Assembly: GCA_964461995.1 (NCBI GenBank)
Contig: CAYWXL010000015.1
Span: 1-64,000 of the forward strand
Source: JALSRK01 sp964461995
GTDB taxonomy: Bacteria; Acidobacteriota; Terriglobia; Bryobacterales; Bryobacteraceae
DNA: 64,000 nucleotides
Direction of reading: 5' to 3'
In this document: positions 28,677-37,453 of the stretch, one piece after another
How positions within the stretch are numbered: position 1 is the stretch's first letter
Layout of the letters: each line of letters starts with the position of its first letter
Position numbers and translations under genes: made by a program
The notes under the pieces: generated by a model
The model's database searches: none
Told to the model about the DNA's origin: nothing
Seen by the model: only the letters and a program-made list of their open reading frames with translations

Positions 28677-29465
28677 GTGGCTGCCGTCCTGAGCGTCGAG
28701 ACCATGCAACGTTGGCTGTGGGTTGCAGCCTCATTCAGCCTTGCCGTCTTGCTCTTGCGGCTGTGGCACACCGGTTTGCACCGACGGTACCGGTGTTTTA
28801 CTTTTCTTATAGTTGCGGAGATCCTCCAAGCTGCAGCCCTGGTCGGAATCCCGCGCCAATCTGACGCCTACGCGTGGGTGTACATCATCTTCGTCCCTTT
28901 GCTGGCTGTCTGCTATGTCCTGGCGGTGCTTGAGGTTTATTCGCTCGTCCTGGAACGTTATGCAGGGCTGGGCACCGTCGGCCGATGGGCGATCTCCTTC
29001 GCCCTGGGGCTTTCTCTCATCATCGCTGCAGTTACCGTATACCCTGACATCTCCACCTCGCTAGAAGCTTCGCCCGTCCTTCTCTACATGCGCGTGTTCC
29101 AGCGCATCCTTTACTCAGCTCTGCTCTTTTTCCTTCTGGTCCTCACCGGCTTCCTGATCTGGTTCCCCGTGCCCCTGCCTCGTAATACGGTGCTGCATAC
29201 AATTGTCTTCGGTTTGTTCTTTTCCAGCCAGGCTCTGCTGCTGCTGTTCCGGAACGTTGGTGGTCCGGCTCTCACGCGGGCGCTCAGCGCCGCTCACCTC
29301 GGCGTGTATGTGCTCTGCGTGGCGGCCTGGTGTGTTTTCCTCTCCCCGCGCGGCGAGCGCTCCACGTATACCTTGGGTCAACGCTGGAACCGAGAGGCGC
29401 AGGATCGCCTGATCAGCCAGCTCGACACGATCAACGACGCCCTGCTGCGGGCAGTCAAGAAATAG
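28677..29465 (+). CDS. Unrecognised multi-pass membrane protein
   Basis: The 262-residue protein has about seven hydrophobic helices (residues about 13-32, 42-60, 65-86, 100-122, 136-160, 170-190, 205-222), with short loops and a charged cytoplasmic tail of about 35 residues that looks like a helix (NREAQDRLISQLDTINDALL). The start is GTG at 28677, five bases after a GGAGG. It does not match a family I can name. Its position after the secreted-peptide gene suggests the two belong together, for example as a secretion or sensing pair, but this is inference. Confidence 0.72.
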   Translation: MAAVLSVETMQRWLWVAASFSLAVLLLRLWHTGLHRRYRCFTFLIVAEILQAAALVGIPRQSDAYAWVYIIFVPLLAVCYVLAVLEVYSLVLERYAGLGTVGRWAISFALGLSLIIAAVTVYPDISTSLEASPVLLYMRVFQRILYSALLFFLLVLTGFLIWFPVPLPRNTVLHTIVFGLFFSSQALLLLFRNVGGPALTRALSAAHLGVYVLCVAAWCVFLSPRGERSTYTLGQRWNREAQDRLISQLDTINDALLRAVKK

Positions 29466-29509
29466 GCGGCTAATTCCCGCTAATCGTAATTTTTCCCCGC
29501 ACTCTGTCG

Positions 29510-29538
29510 TTGCAAATTTCCGAGATATCGGTTATGCT
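29510..29538 (+). promoter_or_regulatory. Sigma-70-like promoter upstream of the 29574 gene
   Basis: TTGCAA at 29510-29515 and TATGCT at 29533-29538 are separated by 17 bp, a good match to a vegetative promoter. It would start transcription about 30 bases before the ATG at 29574. Confidence 0.6.
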
Positions 29539-29573
29539 TCTCAAGAGAGCAGACCCAGGAGGTAGCTGCAAGT

Positions 29574-30113
29574 ATGAATGTGGTCGTGGGTGCGGGTGCT
29601 ACAGCCGTATTGTTGCTTTTTGCGGTTGTCGCGCTCATCTGGAAAACCCTCTCCTCGACGAGGGTCCGTGGGGTCGACCCGGACTGGTTGAGAGAGTTCT
29701 CCGTTTCTTCATACCGTCCGATGGAGAGGTTGCTCAGCGAGGATGATATCGCGTTCTTGAAGGCGCAGCCTGGTTTTCGGCCTGGCATGGAGCGTGACCT
29801 GCGTGCCAATCGCTGCCGCGCTTTCCGGATGTACCTCCGGAATCTCGCTCGGGACTTCAACCGGCTGCACTATGCCTTGCGCGTGATGGTGGTCCATGCG
29901 CCGGAGGACGCGGCGGACCTTGCCCGAGTGCTCGTGCGGCAGAAGATCGCGTTCTTTTCCGCGTGGCTTCTGGCAAGACTTCGGCTGGAACTGTATGCGT
30001 GGGGCGTCGGCACGGTGGACGTCAGCGGTCTGCTGACGGCAATCGAGAACGCCCGGGCTACCCTCTCGTCGGTGTTGCGTCCGGTCCCGGTGAAGCTCAC
30101 TGCTCACTCATAA
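29574..30113 (+). CDS. Unrecognised single-pass membrane protein
   Basis: The 179-residue protein begins with one hydrophobic helix (VVVGAGATAVLLLFAVVALIW, residues about 3-23) and a soluble helical C-terminal domain with no recognised motif. It has an AGGAGG Shine-Dalgarno (29558-29563) and its own promoter. It follows the multi-pass membrane protein on the same strand after 108 bp. The function is unknown; it may act with the peptide and membrane proteins of the same locus. Confidence 0.68.
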   Translation: MNVVVGAGATAVLLLFAVVALIWKTLSSTRVRGVDPDWLREFSVSSYRPMERLLSEDDIAFLKAQPGFRPGMERDLRANRCRAFRMYLRNLARDFNRLHYALRVMVVHAPEDAADLARVLVRQKIAFFSAWLLARLRLELYAWGVGTVDVSGLLTAIENARATLSSVLRPVPVKLTAHS

Positions 30114-30146
30114 CGGAGCGGTCGTCCATCCGCGAGCCATTGTGGA

Positions 30147-30935
30147 TCAGCCCCGGGGGTCCGGTACGGCGTTCGGCGACCAGTCGTAATCGAAGTATCG
30201 GATCCTCCATTCCCCGTCTCGCAATACGCCTCCGTCCTGGTGATACCGGGCTACGAAATCGAGAATTCCACGTTTGTTGTCTCCGAAGTCGTTCCCATAC
30301 CAATCGAACAGCTTTGAAAGCGTGACGATGCGCTTCTCTTTGTCGATGGTGACATTCTGGGGCTGGTTCAGGAAACGGCGGGTCCTCGCTTCCAGGAGGG
30401 CTTCGAGATTTCCGGCGGTGTATGGGATGCGCGAGAGCGCCGGACAGCTCGCCGAGGCACAAACCAGGGCGAAATGGATGCGAGGCTCCTGAAACTCCTT
30501 CCGGATGATATCGTTCTCGATCGTCGCCAGGCTCAGTTTCTTGCCTCCTACGGTGAACTTCTTCCGGTAGAAAAACAGCGCCCGGCCGATGAGCCCTTTT
30601 AGGCGGTTCCTCTTTTGTGGGTACTCCCTGGCGAACGCCCACAATACCAGAGCGTTATAGGCGTTGATCCAGTAGGCGAGCTCGGCTCTGCCGTCCGGGA
30701 ATAATTCTGGAGCCGAGTGGGGGCTGACGAGGGCGATCTGTGCGACGAAGCGTTCGAGTTCGCCCGACTGGTCGCGGAGGGCGGCGTAATCCACTAAACC
30801 GTCTTCGGTTACGCACCGCTCCAGCGTTTTCGCGTAAAGAGCCATATCCGGAGGCGCGGCGTGGGTCTGCGCAAAAACTCCTACGGCGCCGGTGAGCAAA
30901 ACCAGTCCGGCGACGGTGATGATTCTTCCGTACAT
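30147..30935 (-). CDS. Exported DUF547-family protein
   Basis: A signal peptide (MYGRIITVAGLVLLTGAVGVFAQ) precedes a DUF547 domain. Characteristic parts are ELAYWINAYNALVLWAFAREYP near residue 88, SLATIENDIIRKEFQEPRIHFALVCAS near 135, and CPALSR. DUF547 has no established reaction, but its conserved residues suggest a catalytic pocket. It is extracytoplasmic. It follows the SprT-like gene on the minus strand with a 9 bp gap, so the two are probably transcribed together. Confidence 0.85.
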   Translation of the reverse strand: MYGRIITVAGLVLLTGAVGVFAQTHAAPPDMALYAKTLERCVTEDGLVDYAALRDQSGELERFVAQIALVSPHSAPELFPDGRAELAYWINAYNALVLWAFAREYPQKRNRLKGLIGRALFFYRKKFTVGGKKLSLATIENDIIRKEFQEPRIHFALVCASASCPALSRIPYTAGNLEALLEARTRRFLNQPQNVTIDKEKRIVTLSKLFDWYGNDFGDNKRGILDFVARYHQDGGVLRDGEWRIRYFDYDWSPNAVPDPRG

Positions 30936-30944
30936 GAGATCTTT

Positions 30945-31709
30945 TCAGAGGCGTCTGAGCCATTCCCTGGCCTCGGCGAGGCGGGGAAACTGCTTCTCGG
31001 CCTCTGCGAATTCCTTCGTATGGACCTGTCGCCGGGTTCCGGTGCAGCGAGCGGGATGAATGATATGAAGCGCCTCGTGGAAGAGGACATACTCGATCAC
31101 GAAACGGGGGATGGCCTCGTTGTCCAGAAGGCGGCTCACCACGATTGTGTGGTGCGCAGGGTCGTAATGGGCGAGCCGGCGGCGGGGAGCGCCGCGACTC
31201 CATCCCAGTACTGGCCGGCGAATACGCCCCTCGAAATACCGGTCGTTCAGTTGGTCGAACAAGAGGTTCAGATCGTAGTGGCGGCCTCGGGCGGAGGTCA
31301 GATTTTTCCGGCCCCGCTCGGCTCGTATCACTCGCATCTTCCGTTGCACGTCTTCCCGGTTCAAGTAGTGCCGGTAGCGCGTGCGGTGGTCCCGAGGAAC
31401 CGGTTCACGGAGCAGTTTTGCCAGCAGAATGTGGGCCACCGACTCAAGAACCGGCGAAGGGGCGTCCTGCAAAACATCAGATATTCGGAGGCTGATCTGA
31501 CCGTTGCGCCGGCGAATGAAGTTGTTTACTCCTGCGAAGCGGCAGAACTCCACTCGGAACGCAGGAGGTGGTTCCCCCGGTCGAAGACGGCGGTATAGGT
31601 CCCCGCAGAACGCTTCGAGTCTCGTCCCAAGGTCGGAAGCAGCCACTTGCATTTCGTCCAAATTTAACATATCAAGGAAGTTTACGGTTTCATTCCACTT
31701 CGGACTCAT
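30945..31709 (-). CDS. SprT-like zinc metalloprotease-fold protein
   Basis: Residues 211-215 are HEALH, with a further histidine at 230 (VHTKEF), giving the HExxH zinc site of SprT/YgjP-type proteins. The first 130 residues contain a separate helical domain. Known members cleave DNA-protein crosslinks or act as metallopeptidases, but this protein differs outside the motif. The start is uncertain: ATG at 31709 has no Shine-Dalgarno, and the ATG at 31652 (GGACG upstream) is an alternative. It is divergent from fabH with only 11 bp between the start sites if the longer form is used. Confidence 0.75.
   Translation of the reverse strand: MSPKWNETVNFLDMLNLDEMQVAASDLGTRLEAFCGDLYRRLRPGEPPPAFRVEFCRFAGVNNFIRRRNGQISLRISDVLQDAPSPVLESVAHILLAKLLREPVPRDHRTRYRHYLNREDVQRKMRVIRAERGRKNLTSARGRHYDLNLLFDQLNDRYFEGRIRRPVLGWSRGAPRRRLAHYDPAHHTIVVSRLLDNEAIPRFVIEYVLFHEALHIIHPARCTGTRRQVHTKEFAEAEKQFPRLAEAREWLRRL
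31647..31675 (+). promoter_or_regulatory. Sigma-70-like promoter of fabH
   Basis: TTGCAT at 31647-31652 and TATCAA at 31670-31675 are separated by 17 bp in an AT-rich stretch. It points to the fabH start at 31721. It lies within the first codons of the longer form of the divergent SprT-like gene, which argues for the shorter form. Confidence 0.55.
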
Positions 31710-31720
31710 CAGGAGGATAC

Positions 31721-32710
31721 TTGCGCAGAGCGAAGATCAGCGCCCTTGGCTGCTACGTCCCCCCGTCAGTATTGACGAATGAAGACCTGGAGAAGATGGT
31801 CCAGACCAACGATCAGTGGATCGTCGAGCGGACCGGCATCCGGACGCGTCACATCGCCGACGACGGCATGGCCACATCCGACATGGCTTACGAGGCCGCG
31901 CGCCAGGCCATCGAAAGCCGCGGCATTTCTGCCGCCGAAATCGATGCTGTCATCGTCTGTACGGTGACGCCCGACATGATGTTCCCCTCGACAGCCTGTC
32001 TGGTTCAAAACCGGCTGGGGATCGCTTCGGCCTGGGGTTTCGATCTGGTGGCGGCCTGTTCTGGCTTCATTTACGGTTTGACGACGGCGGCAAACCTGGT
32101 GGCCGCCGGGTCTCATGACCGGATCCTCGTCGTCGGGGCCGATACGATGTCCCGGATCGTGGACTATGAAGACCGAGCCACCTGTGTGCTCTTCGGCGAC
32201 GCTGCGGGAGCCATGATCGTCGAGCCCGCCGCCGATGGAGAAACCGGCTTCATCGACTTTTACAATCTTATCGACGGTTCCGGCGGCGATTATCTGAAAA
32301 TGCCCGCTGGTGGCAGCCGGATGCCGGCGAGCGCTGAGACCGTGCGCCGCAAACTGCATTACGTGCACCAGGACGGTCAGCAGGTCTTCAAGTACGCCGT
32401 CCGGACCATGTACGAAACCTGCCGGACGTTGCTCGAAAAGAACAACCTGACTGCCGGTGACATTGCCGCTTTCATTCCCCACCAGGCCAACAAGCGGATC
32501 ATCACCGCGACCGCCGATCGTCTCGGCATCCCCCCAGAAAGGACCATCATCAACATCGACCGGTACGGCAACACGACGGCAGCCACCATCCCTCTGGCCA
32601 CCCGCGACGCGATCGCTGAGGGAAAACTCAAGAAGGGCGACATCGTGCTGTTTGCCGCCGTCGGAGCCGGTTACACCGCCGGAGTGAATCTTTGGCGGTG
32701 GGAATTTTAG
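31721..32710 (+). CDS. fabH: Beta-ketoacyl-ACP synthase III (FabH)
   Basis: The 329-residue protein has the FabH thiolase fold with the Cys-His-Asn triad at C113 (VAACSGFIYGL), H254 (FIPHQANKRI) and N284 (DRYGNTTAAT). It condenses acetyl-CoA (or a branched starter) with malonyl-ACP to begin fatty acid synthesis. The start codon is TTG at 31721, preceded by a perfect AGGAGG four bases upstream. This gives the usual family N-terminus (KISALGCYVPP), while an ATG frame 51 codons earlier does not fit the family. No acyl carrier or malonyl transferase gene is adjacent. Confidence 0.93.
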   Translation: MRRAKISALGCYVPPSVLTNEDLEKMVQTNDQWIVERTGIRTRHIADDGMATSDMAYEAARQAIESRGISAAEIDAVIVCTVTPDMMFPSTACLVQNRLGIASAWGFDLVAACSGFIYGLTTAANLVAAGSHDRILVVGADTMSRIVDYEDRATCVLFGDAAGAMIVEPAADGETGFIDFYNLIDGSGGDYLKMPAGGSRMPASAETVRRKLHYVHQDGQQVFKYAVRTMYETCRTLLEKNNLTAGDIAAFIPHQANKRIITATADRLGIPPERTIINIDRYGNTTAATIPLATRDAIAEGKLKKGDIVLFAAVGAGYTAGVNLWRWEF

Positions 32711-32731
32711 AGCCGACGGTCCGGCGGAAAG

Positions 32732-34489
32732 CTAAGGCGTGTTTTCTCCGGCTGGCACGGGAAAATCCGCCGCCGAAGAGTCCTGGCAGCGAGCAAGCCA
32801 AAGGCGGGCTGTTTCCGGCGTAGGGGCCGCTAAGAGGAGATCCATTCCCGGGACCGTCAGCTCGCATGCTGCCCGATAGCGGTCGTCGGCGCCTTTTACG
32901 TCCCCGCGCCGGCTCCGGGCGTCGCCGTCGGCGAACAACGCAGCGGCTAACAGCACCGGCTGATGGGCGGTTTGAGCTGCTGCCACCGCCCGAGCTGCCA
33001 TCGCTCCCGCTTTATCGGCCTGGTCTCGTCGCATCGCCGCCCATGCCGCTCCGGTGTAGCAGCGGGCTTGGAGCGAGGCGAGCACCTCCCCATTTCCGGC
33101 TCCTGCGTCCGCGGCCAGATCCAGGTACCGGAGGCACTCGGCGAATGCCTCGGCAGCCGCCTCCAGGTCGCCGCCCGCCGCCAACTCCATCGCCGCGAAA
33201 TGCCGTGCCCGCGCCAGCTCCGGGTATGCGGAGGCGCGCCACTGGCGGCTCTCGATGCTGTAGTTCCAGATGACGCCGGCCAGCGCCGCTGCCAGCACCA
33301 CCGCCGCGCCAACGGCGGCGGACGTCACCGGGTTTCGTCGAACCGCTCTGGAAAGGCGTGAATGCCAAGTATTCTTGCTGACCGAAACGGGCAACTGGAG
33401 CCGCCAGCGTTCCAAGTCCGCTGCTAGTTCTGCAGCGGTGGCGTACCGCTGTTGTGGATCCCGGGCCATCGCCTTCATCACGATGTTGTCGAGATCGGGA
33501 TCAATGCGGCGCTTGAGCTCCGCCAGGCCGCCGGGCGCACGGCTGGGCGGCGGCGGAGGTTTCCGGTTTGCCTCGACGAAAAGCTTGTAAGGAGTCGAGC
33601 GGAACTCCTCCCAAGGGTGGCGGCCAGTGATGACCTCGTACAGGATGATGCCTAAAGAGTACACGTCGGTGGGCGGTGAGACCGGCGTCCCAGCGATTTG
33701 TTCTGGACTGGCGTAGGCCGGGGTGAGGAACCGGAAGCTGCTCGTCGTCTGCCGGGCATGCTCGGAGTCCGGTTCAAGCAGCTTCGCGATCCCGAAATCG
33801 ACCAGCTTCACCACCTCTTCCCGCGTGACGAGGATGTTCTCCGGTTTCAGATCCCGGTGCAAAACGCGGTGTTTGTGCGCGTAGCCGACGGCTTTTGACA
33901 CCGTCTCCATGAGCTGCACGCGACGGGTTAGCTCCAACTGCTTCTTGCGGCAGTACGACGTGATCGGCTCCCCTTCGATGTACTCAAGTACGATGTACGG
34001 ACGGCCGTCCGCGGTGGAGCCACCGTCCAGAATCATGGCGATGTTCGGGTGGTGGAGCGATGCCAGGAACTGCCGCTCGGCTCGGAACCGGCGCACGAAG
34101 CGGTCCGACCGGAGTCCGCTGCGGATCAGTTTGATTGCCACCACTTGGGCGTAATCCGAATCGGTGCGCACCCCCAAGTAGACAACCCCCATGCCGCCCC
34201 TGGCTAGTTCCCGCACGATTTGAAAGTGGCCGACTCGCAGCCCGATATCGGGGTTTGTTTGCGGTTCTGATGCGTACGATGCAGCGGCTTCCGCCAGCAC
34301 ACGGTTCAGGCCTTCCTGGGAAGAGGCTTCGTGCTGGAGCAGAGATTCCACTTCGGCGCGGAGCGTCGCGTCGTCGCCGCAAGCGGTCTCTAGATATGCC
34401 GCCCGCTCGTGTTCCGGCAGTTCCACGGCGCGGCTGAAGACTTCCTCGACGCGCCGCCACCAGTCCCGGTCTTCAACGGTTTCGGCCAC
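32732..34489 (-). CDS. Hanks-type Ser/Thr protein kinase with transmembrane and C-terminal helical domain
   Basis: The kinase domain (about residues 88-350) has LARGGMGVVYLG (glycine loop), K120, HRDLKPENIL with D213, DFGIAKLL and SPEQIAGTP, so all catalytic residues are present. A transmembrane helix lies at about 392-412, and the C-terminal 170 residues are helical, TPR-like repeats facing outward. The N-terminal 80 residues resemble the helical region found before kinases in this lineage. It overlaps the sigma-factor gene by 17 bp at its start and is transcribed after it, so this is a sigma/kinase pair. The substrate is unknown. Confidence 0.92.
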   Translation of the reverse strand: MAETVEDRDWWRRVEEVFSRAVELPEHERAAYLETACGDDATLRAEVESLLQHEASSQEGLNRVLAEAAASYASEPQTNPDIGLRVGHFQIVRELARGGMGVVYLGVRTDSDYAQVVAIKLIRSGLRSDRFVRRFRAERQFLASLHHPNIAMILDGGSTADGRPYIVLEYIEGEPITSYCRKKQLELTRRVQLMETVSKAVGYAHKHRVLHRDLKPENILVTREEVVKLVDFGIAKLLEPDSEHARQTTSSFRFLTPAYASPEQIAGTPVSPPTDVYSLGIILYEVITGRHPWEEFRSTPYKLFVEANRKPPPPPSRAPGGLAELKRRIDPDLDNIVMKAMARDPQQRYATAAELAADLERWRLQLPVSVSKNTWHSRLSRAVRRNPVTSAAVGAAVVLAAALAGVIWNYSIESRQWRASAYPELARARHFAAMELAAGGDLEAAAEAFAECLRYLDLAADAGAGNGEVLASLQARCYTGAAWAAMRRDQADKAGAMAARAVAAAQTAHQPVLLAAALFADGDARSRRGDVKGADDRYRAACELTVPGMDLLLAAPTPETARLWLARCQDSSAADFPVPAGENTP

Positions 34490-35057
34490 GGTCTTCTCGC
34501 TCCCCTTTCAGTTCGCGGTACAGCCACGCCTGGGCAAACCGGATCTCTCGGCCGACGGTCGCCGTGGAAACGCCGATTACTTCGGCGATCTCCGCGGCCG
34601 ACATTCCCCCGAAATACCGCAGTTCGATGATCTTAGCCTTGCGCGGATCGATTTTCTCCAACGCCCGCAGAGCGTCGTCGAGGGCGGTGATCTCGGGAGA
34701 AGATGCTGCTGCCACGTCGTCGCCTGCTTCGAGCGGGATCTTGATTCCTCCACCTCGTTTCGCCGCCCTCCGCCGCCGCCAGTGGTCGATCAAGATCTGG
34801 CGCATGGCCCGGGCGGCCAAGGCCAGGAAATGAGCCCGGTCCCTCGATGTCAACCGGGTTTGGTCCGTCAGACGGATGAACGCCTCGTGGACCAAATCGG
34901 TCGGCTGCAGCGTCAGATTCTGTGGCTCGTGCCGGACCACCCGCCGCGCCACACGGCGCAGTTCGTCGTAGAGGATCGGCGTCAGCTCCGCCAGGGCATC
35001 CTTGTCGCCTTGGCTCCACTTCACCAACAGGTTAGTGATTTCCGTGGGTCCGGCCAT
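34473..35057 (-). CDS. ECF-type sigma factor (TIGR02999-like)
   Basis: The 194-residue protein has sigma region 2 (VARRVVRHEPQNLTLQPTDLVHEAFIRL) and region 4 (ALRALEKIDPRKAKIIELRYFGGMSAAEIAEVIGVS), typical of the ECF-like group found beside protein kinases in Acidobacteriota. It directs RNA polymerase to a special set of promoters. It is followed by the kinase gene, overlapping it by 17 bp. The upstream region contains an inverted repeat over a possible -10 box. A GGGAGGAGAG Shine-Dalgarno precedes the ATG. Confidence 0.9.
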   Translation of the reverse strand: MAGPTEITNLLVKWSQGDKDALAELTPILYDELRRVARRVVRHEPQNLTLQPTDLVHEAFIRLTDQTRLTSRDRAHFLALAARAMRQILIDHWRRRRAAKRGGGIKIPLEAGDDVAAASSPEITALDDALRALEKIDPRKAKIIELRYFGGMSAAEIAEVIGVSTATVGREIRFAQAWLYRELKGEREDRGRNR

Positions 35058-35077
35058 GCCGGCTCTCCTCCCGAGTT

Positions 35078-35125
35078 CAATCGCTTGCGGGGCTCAGGGG
35101 CCGCTAAGACCCCCGCAGGCGATTG
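35078..35125 (-). promoter_or_regulatory. Inverted repeat in the sigma-factor upstream region
   Basis: Two 15-bp arms, 35078-35092 and 35111-35125, match at 14 of 15 positions around an 18-bp spacer. The distal arm overlaps a TACAAT-type -10 box (35122-35127 on the minus strand), and the proximal arm ends just before the Shine-Dalgarno of the sigma gene. It may be an operator or an RNA hairpin. The rest of the stretch to 35777 shows only a doubtful reading frame described among the findings and no clear RNA gene. Confidence 0.5.
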
Positions 35126-35780
35126 TAACCGGGGCCGGACCCACGGTGCAGGCGAACCGGCGAGGACAACCCTCAGCGCCTCCGGTCCAGGGCCGAAACC
35201 GGATGGAGAATACTCGGCGCACTCGGGATCGTCTGTTTCGCCGGCCGCCTGCAGACCGCTGCCGCAGAGTGCAGCCGCCGTGGCGCCTCCCCTCGCCCAG
35301 CCGGCGGCTGGTGCTCTCTCCCCCGTGGGCGACTGCTTCACGGGGGCGGCCGGCTCGCACCCAACCGGCCCGGCAATCGGTCCAAATCGTCGGCTCGCGG
35401 CTTCGCCGCGCGGTGCCATCGGGCGCCTCCTCCTAGGTTGACGGTCATCGCCGTCCACGCCTTCGCCCGAAGGATCCGTGCGCGTCAGAGCTTCATCCGA
35501 GCCGATCTTCCTCTTCGTCCTGCTGTGCGTTCTTTCCATGCCACTCGTCTCGGCTGTCCGCCCTTCCGGTGGCTTCTCTTTGTTCACTCTGGTATGCGTA
35601 AAACCACTGAGAAATTGATCAGAAGCACCTGAATTTTTCTTGCTGTCGGACCGTCTGCGTCCGGTGCAGGTGCGGCCGCCGTGATTTGTTGTGCTGGGTT
35701 TCAGCGCCGCTACGAGCCGGCCGCATGCGCGGCACGCTTCCGGCGGACCGGGACCTCCCGTGTGCTAGCCTGAAAGTTTG

Positions 35781-37451
35781 ATGACAGACAAGAAGTTACA
35801 GGTCATCCCGCTCGGCGGACTGGGTGAGTTCGGGATGAACTGCTTGGCGCTCCGTTACGGAGACGACATCATCGTGATCGACGCCGGAATGATGTTCCCT
35901 GAAGAGGACTTGCTCGGCGTCGATGTTGTGACTCCGGATTTCGCGTACCTGGAACAAAACAAGGAACATGTGCGGGCGCTGATTCTCACCCACGGGCACG
36001 AGGATCACATCGGCGCCACCCCGTTCCTGCTCTCTGAGGTCAATCTGCCCGTTTACGGGACCCCTTTCACCTTGGCGCTGGTGGAGCGGAGGCTCAAAGA
36101 ACATGAGCTGGACGAGGCCGCCATCTCGCTGAATCCGGTCAAACCCGGCGAGACCGTCGAGATCGGTCCCTTCAAGATTGAGTTCATTCACGTTACCCAT
36201 TCCATCGTCAGCGCGGTGGCTCTGGCGATCACAACGCCTTTGGGCGTCGTGATCCATACGGGGGATTTCAAGGTCGATCCCACCCCTACCGACAATCTGC
36301 TCTTCGATCTCCACACTTTCGCGGAGTACGGCAAGCGCGGAGTGCTGCTCCTGTTGTCCGACTCGACCAACGTGGACCGTCCCGGCTACACACAAAGTGA
36401 GCGCGCCGTCCGGCCCCGGTTCGAGGACATTTTTACCCGGGCGCAGGGCAAAATTGTGATCACCTGTTTCAGTTCTTCCGTGCACCGGCTCCAGCAAATC
36501 CTGGACCTTGCCGCCGAATACGGCCGTAAGGTCGCCTTCGTGGGCCGGAGCATGCTTTCGGTGACCGAGATTGCACATTCTCAGAGCCTGCTTGAGATTC
36601 CAGATGGCATCCTACTGAGAACACAAGACATAATGTCAATACCACCCGAGAAGGTGGTAGTTGTAGCCTCGGGGACTCAAGGCGAGCCCATGTCAGCGAT
36701 GGCCCGCATCGCCGTGGACAACCACAAACACGTCTACCTGGAGAAGGGCGATACCGTGGTGCTCAGCTCGCGGATCATCCCGGGTAACGAGAAGGCCATT
36801 TACCGGATGATCAATCACATCTCGCGCCGGGGCGCCGACGTGATCTATGGCAGTATGGATCCGCCCGTCCACGTTTCGGGGCACGCCAGCTCGGGTGAGC
36901 TCAAGCTGGTGCTCAACTTGATCCGGCCGCGATACTTCGTACCGATTCACGGCGAATACCGGCAGCTTTCCAAACACGCCGCCCTCGCCGGGCAGATGGC
37001 GCATCTAGGCATTGAAGAAACCTTCATTTTGGAAACCGGCCAGGTTCTCGAGATCGACCACCGCGGCGCACGCCGGGGTGAGGACGTGCCCGTTGGGCGG
37101 TTGTGCATCGACTCGGGCACGGTTGACGAGGTCGTCGAGGATCTGGTTATCCGCGACCGCCGTCACCTCTCCGAAGACGGCTTTATCGTGCCGATCGTCG
37201 CCATCAACCGGCTCACCGGCAGGAGCGAGGGTATGCCGGAAATCGTCAGCCGCGGTTTCGTTTCCGAGGACGGCTCGGACCTCCTACGCCGGGCTGCGCA
37301 GGTCGTCGCCGACACCATCGAACATTCCTCTCCTGAAGAGCGGAGCGACGCCGGGGTGATCCAGGAGAAGATCCGCCGGGATTTGAAGCGCTTCATCAAC
37401 AAAGAAGCGTCAAGGCGCCCACTGATTCTACCCGTCATCCTGGAGGTGTAG
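35781..37451 (+). CDS. rnj: Ribonuclease J
   Basis: The 556-residue protein is a metallo-beta-lactamase/beta-CASP nuclease with HGHEDHIG at residues 71-78 (zinc ligands H71, H73, D75, H76), the RNase J opening LGGLGEFGMN, and later motifs including HVSGHASSGELKLVLNLIRP with IHGEYRQL. It has endonuclease and 5'-3' exonuclease activity on RNA and takes part in mRNA decay and processing. I chose ATG 35781 over the TTG directly in front of it. The FAD oxidase gene follows, its apparent start lying 2 bp past the stop. Confidence 0.94.
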   Translation: MTDKKLQVIPLGGLGEFGMNCLALRYGDDIIVIDAGMMFPEEDLLGVDVVTPDFAYLEQNKEHVRALILTHGHEDHIGATPFLLSEVNLPVYGTPFTLALVERRLKEHELDEAAISLNPVKPGETVEIGPFKIEFIHVTHSIVSAVALAITTPLGVVIHTGDFKVDPTPTDNLLFDLHTFAEYGKRGVLLLLSDSTNVDRPGYTQSERAVRPRFEDIFTRAQGKIVITCFSSSVHRLQQILDLAAEYGRKVAFVGRSMLSVTEIAHSQSLLEIPDGILLRTQDIMSIPPEKVVVVASGTQGEPMSAMARIAVDNHKHVYLEKGDTVVLSSRIIPGNEKAIYRMINHISRRGADVIYGSMDPPVHVSGHASSGELKLVLNLIRPRYFVPIHGEYRQLSKHAALAGQMAHLGIEETFILETGQVLEIDHRGARRGEDVPVGRLCIDSGTVDEVVEDLVIRDRRHLSEDGFIVPIVAINRLTGRSEGMPEIVSRGFVSEDGSDLLRRAAQVVADTIEHSSPEERSDAGVIQEKIRRDLKRFINKEASRRPLILPVILEV

Positions 37452-37453
37452 CT

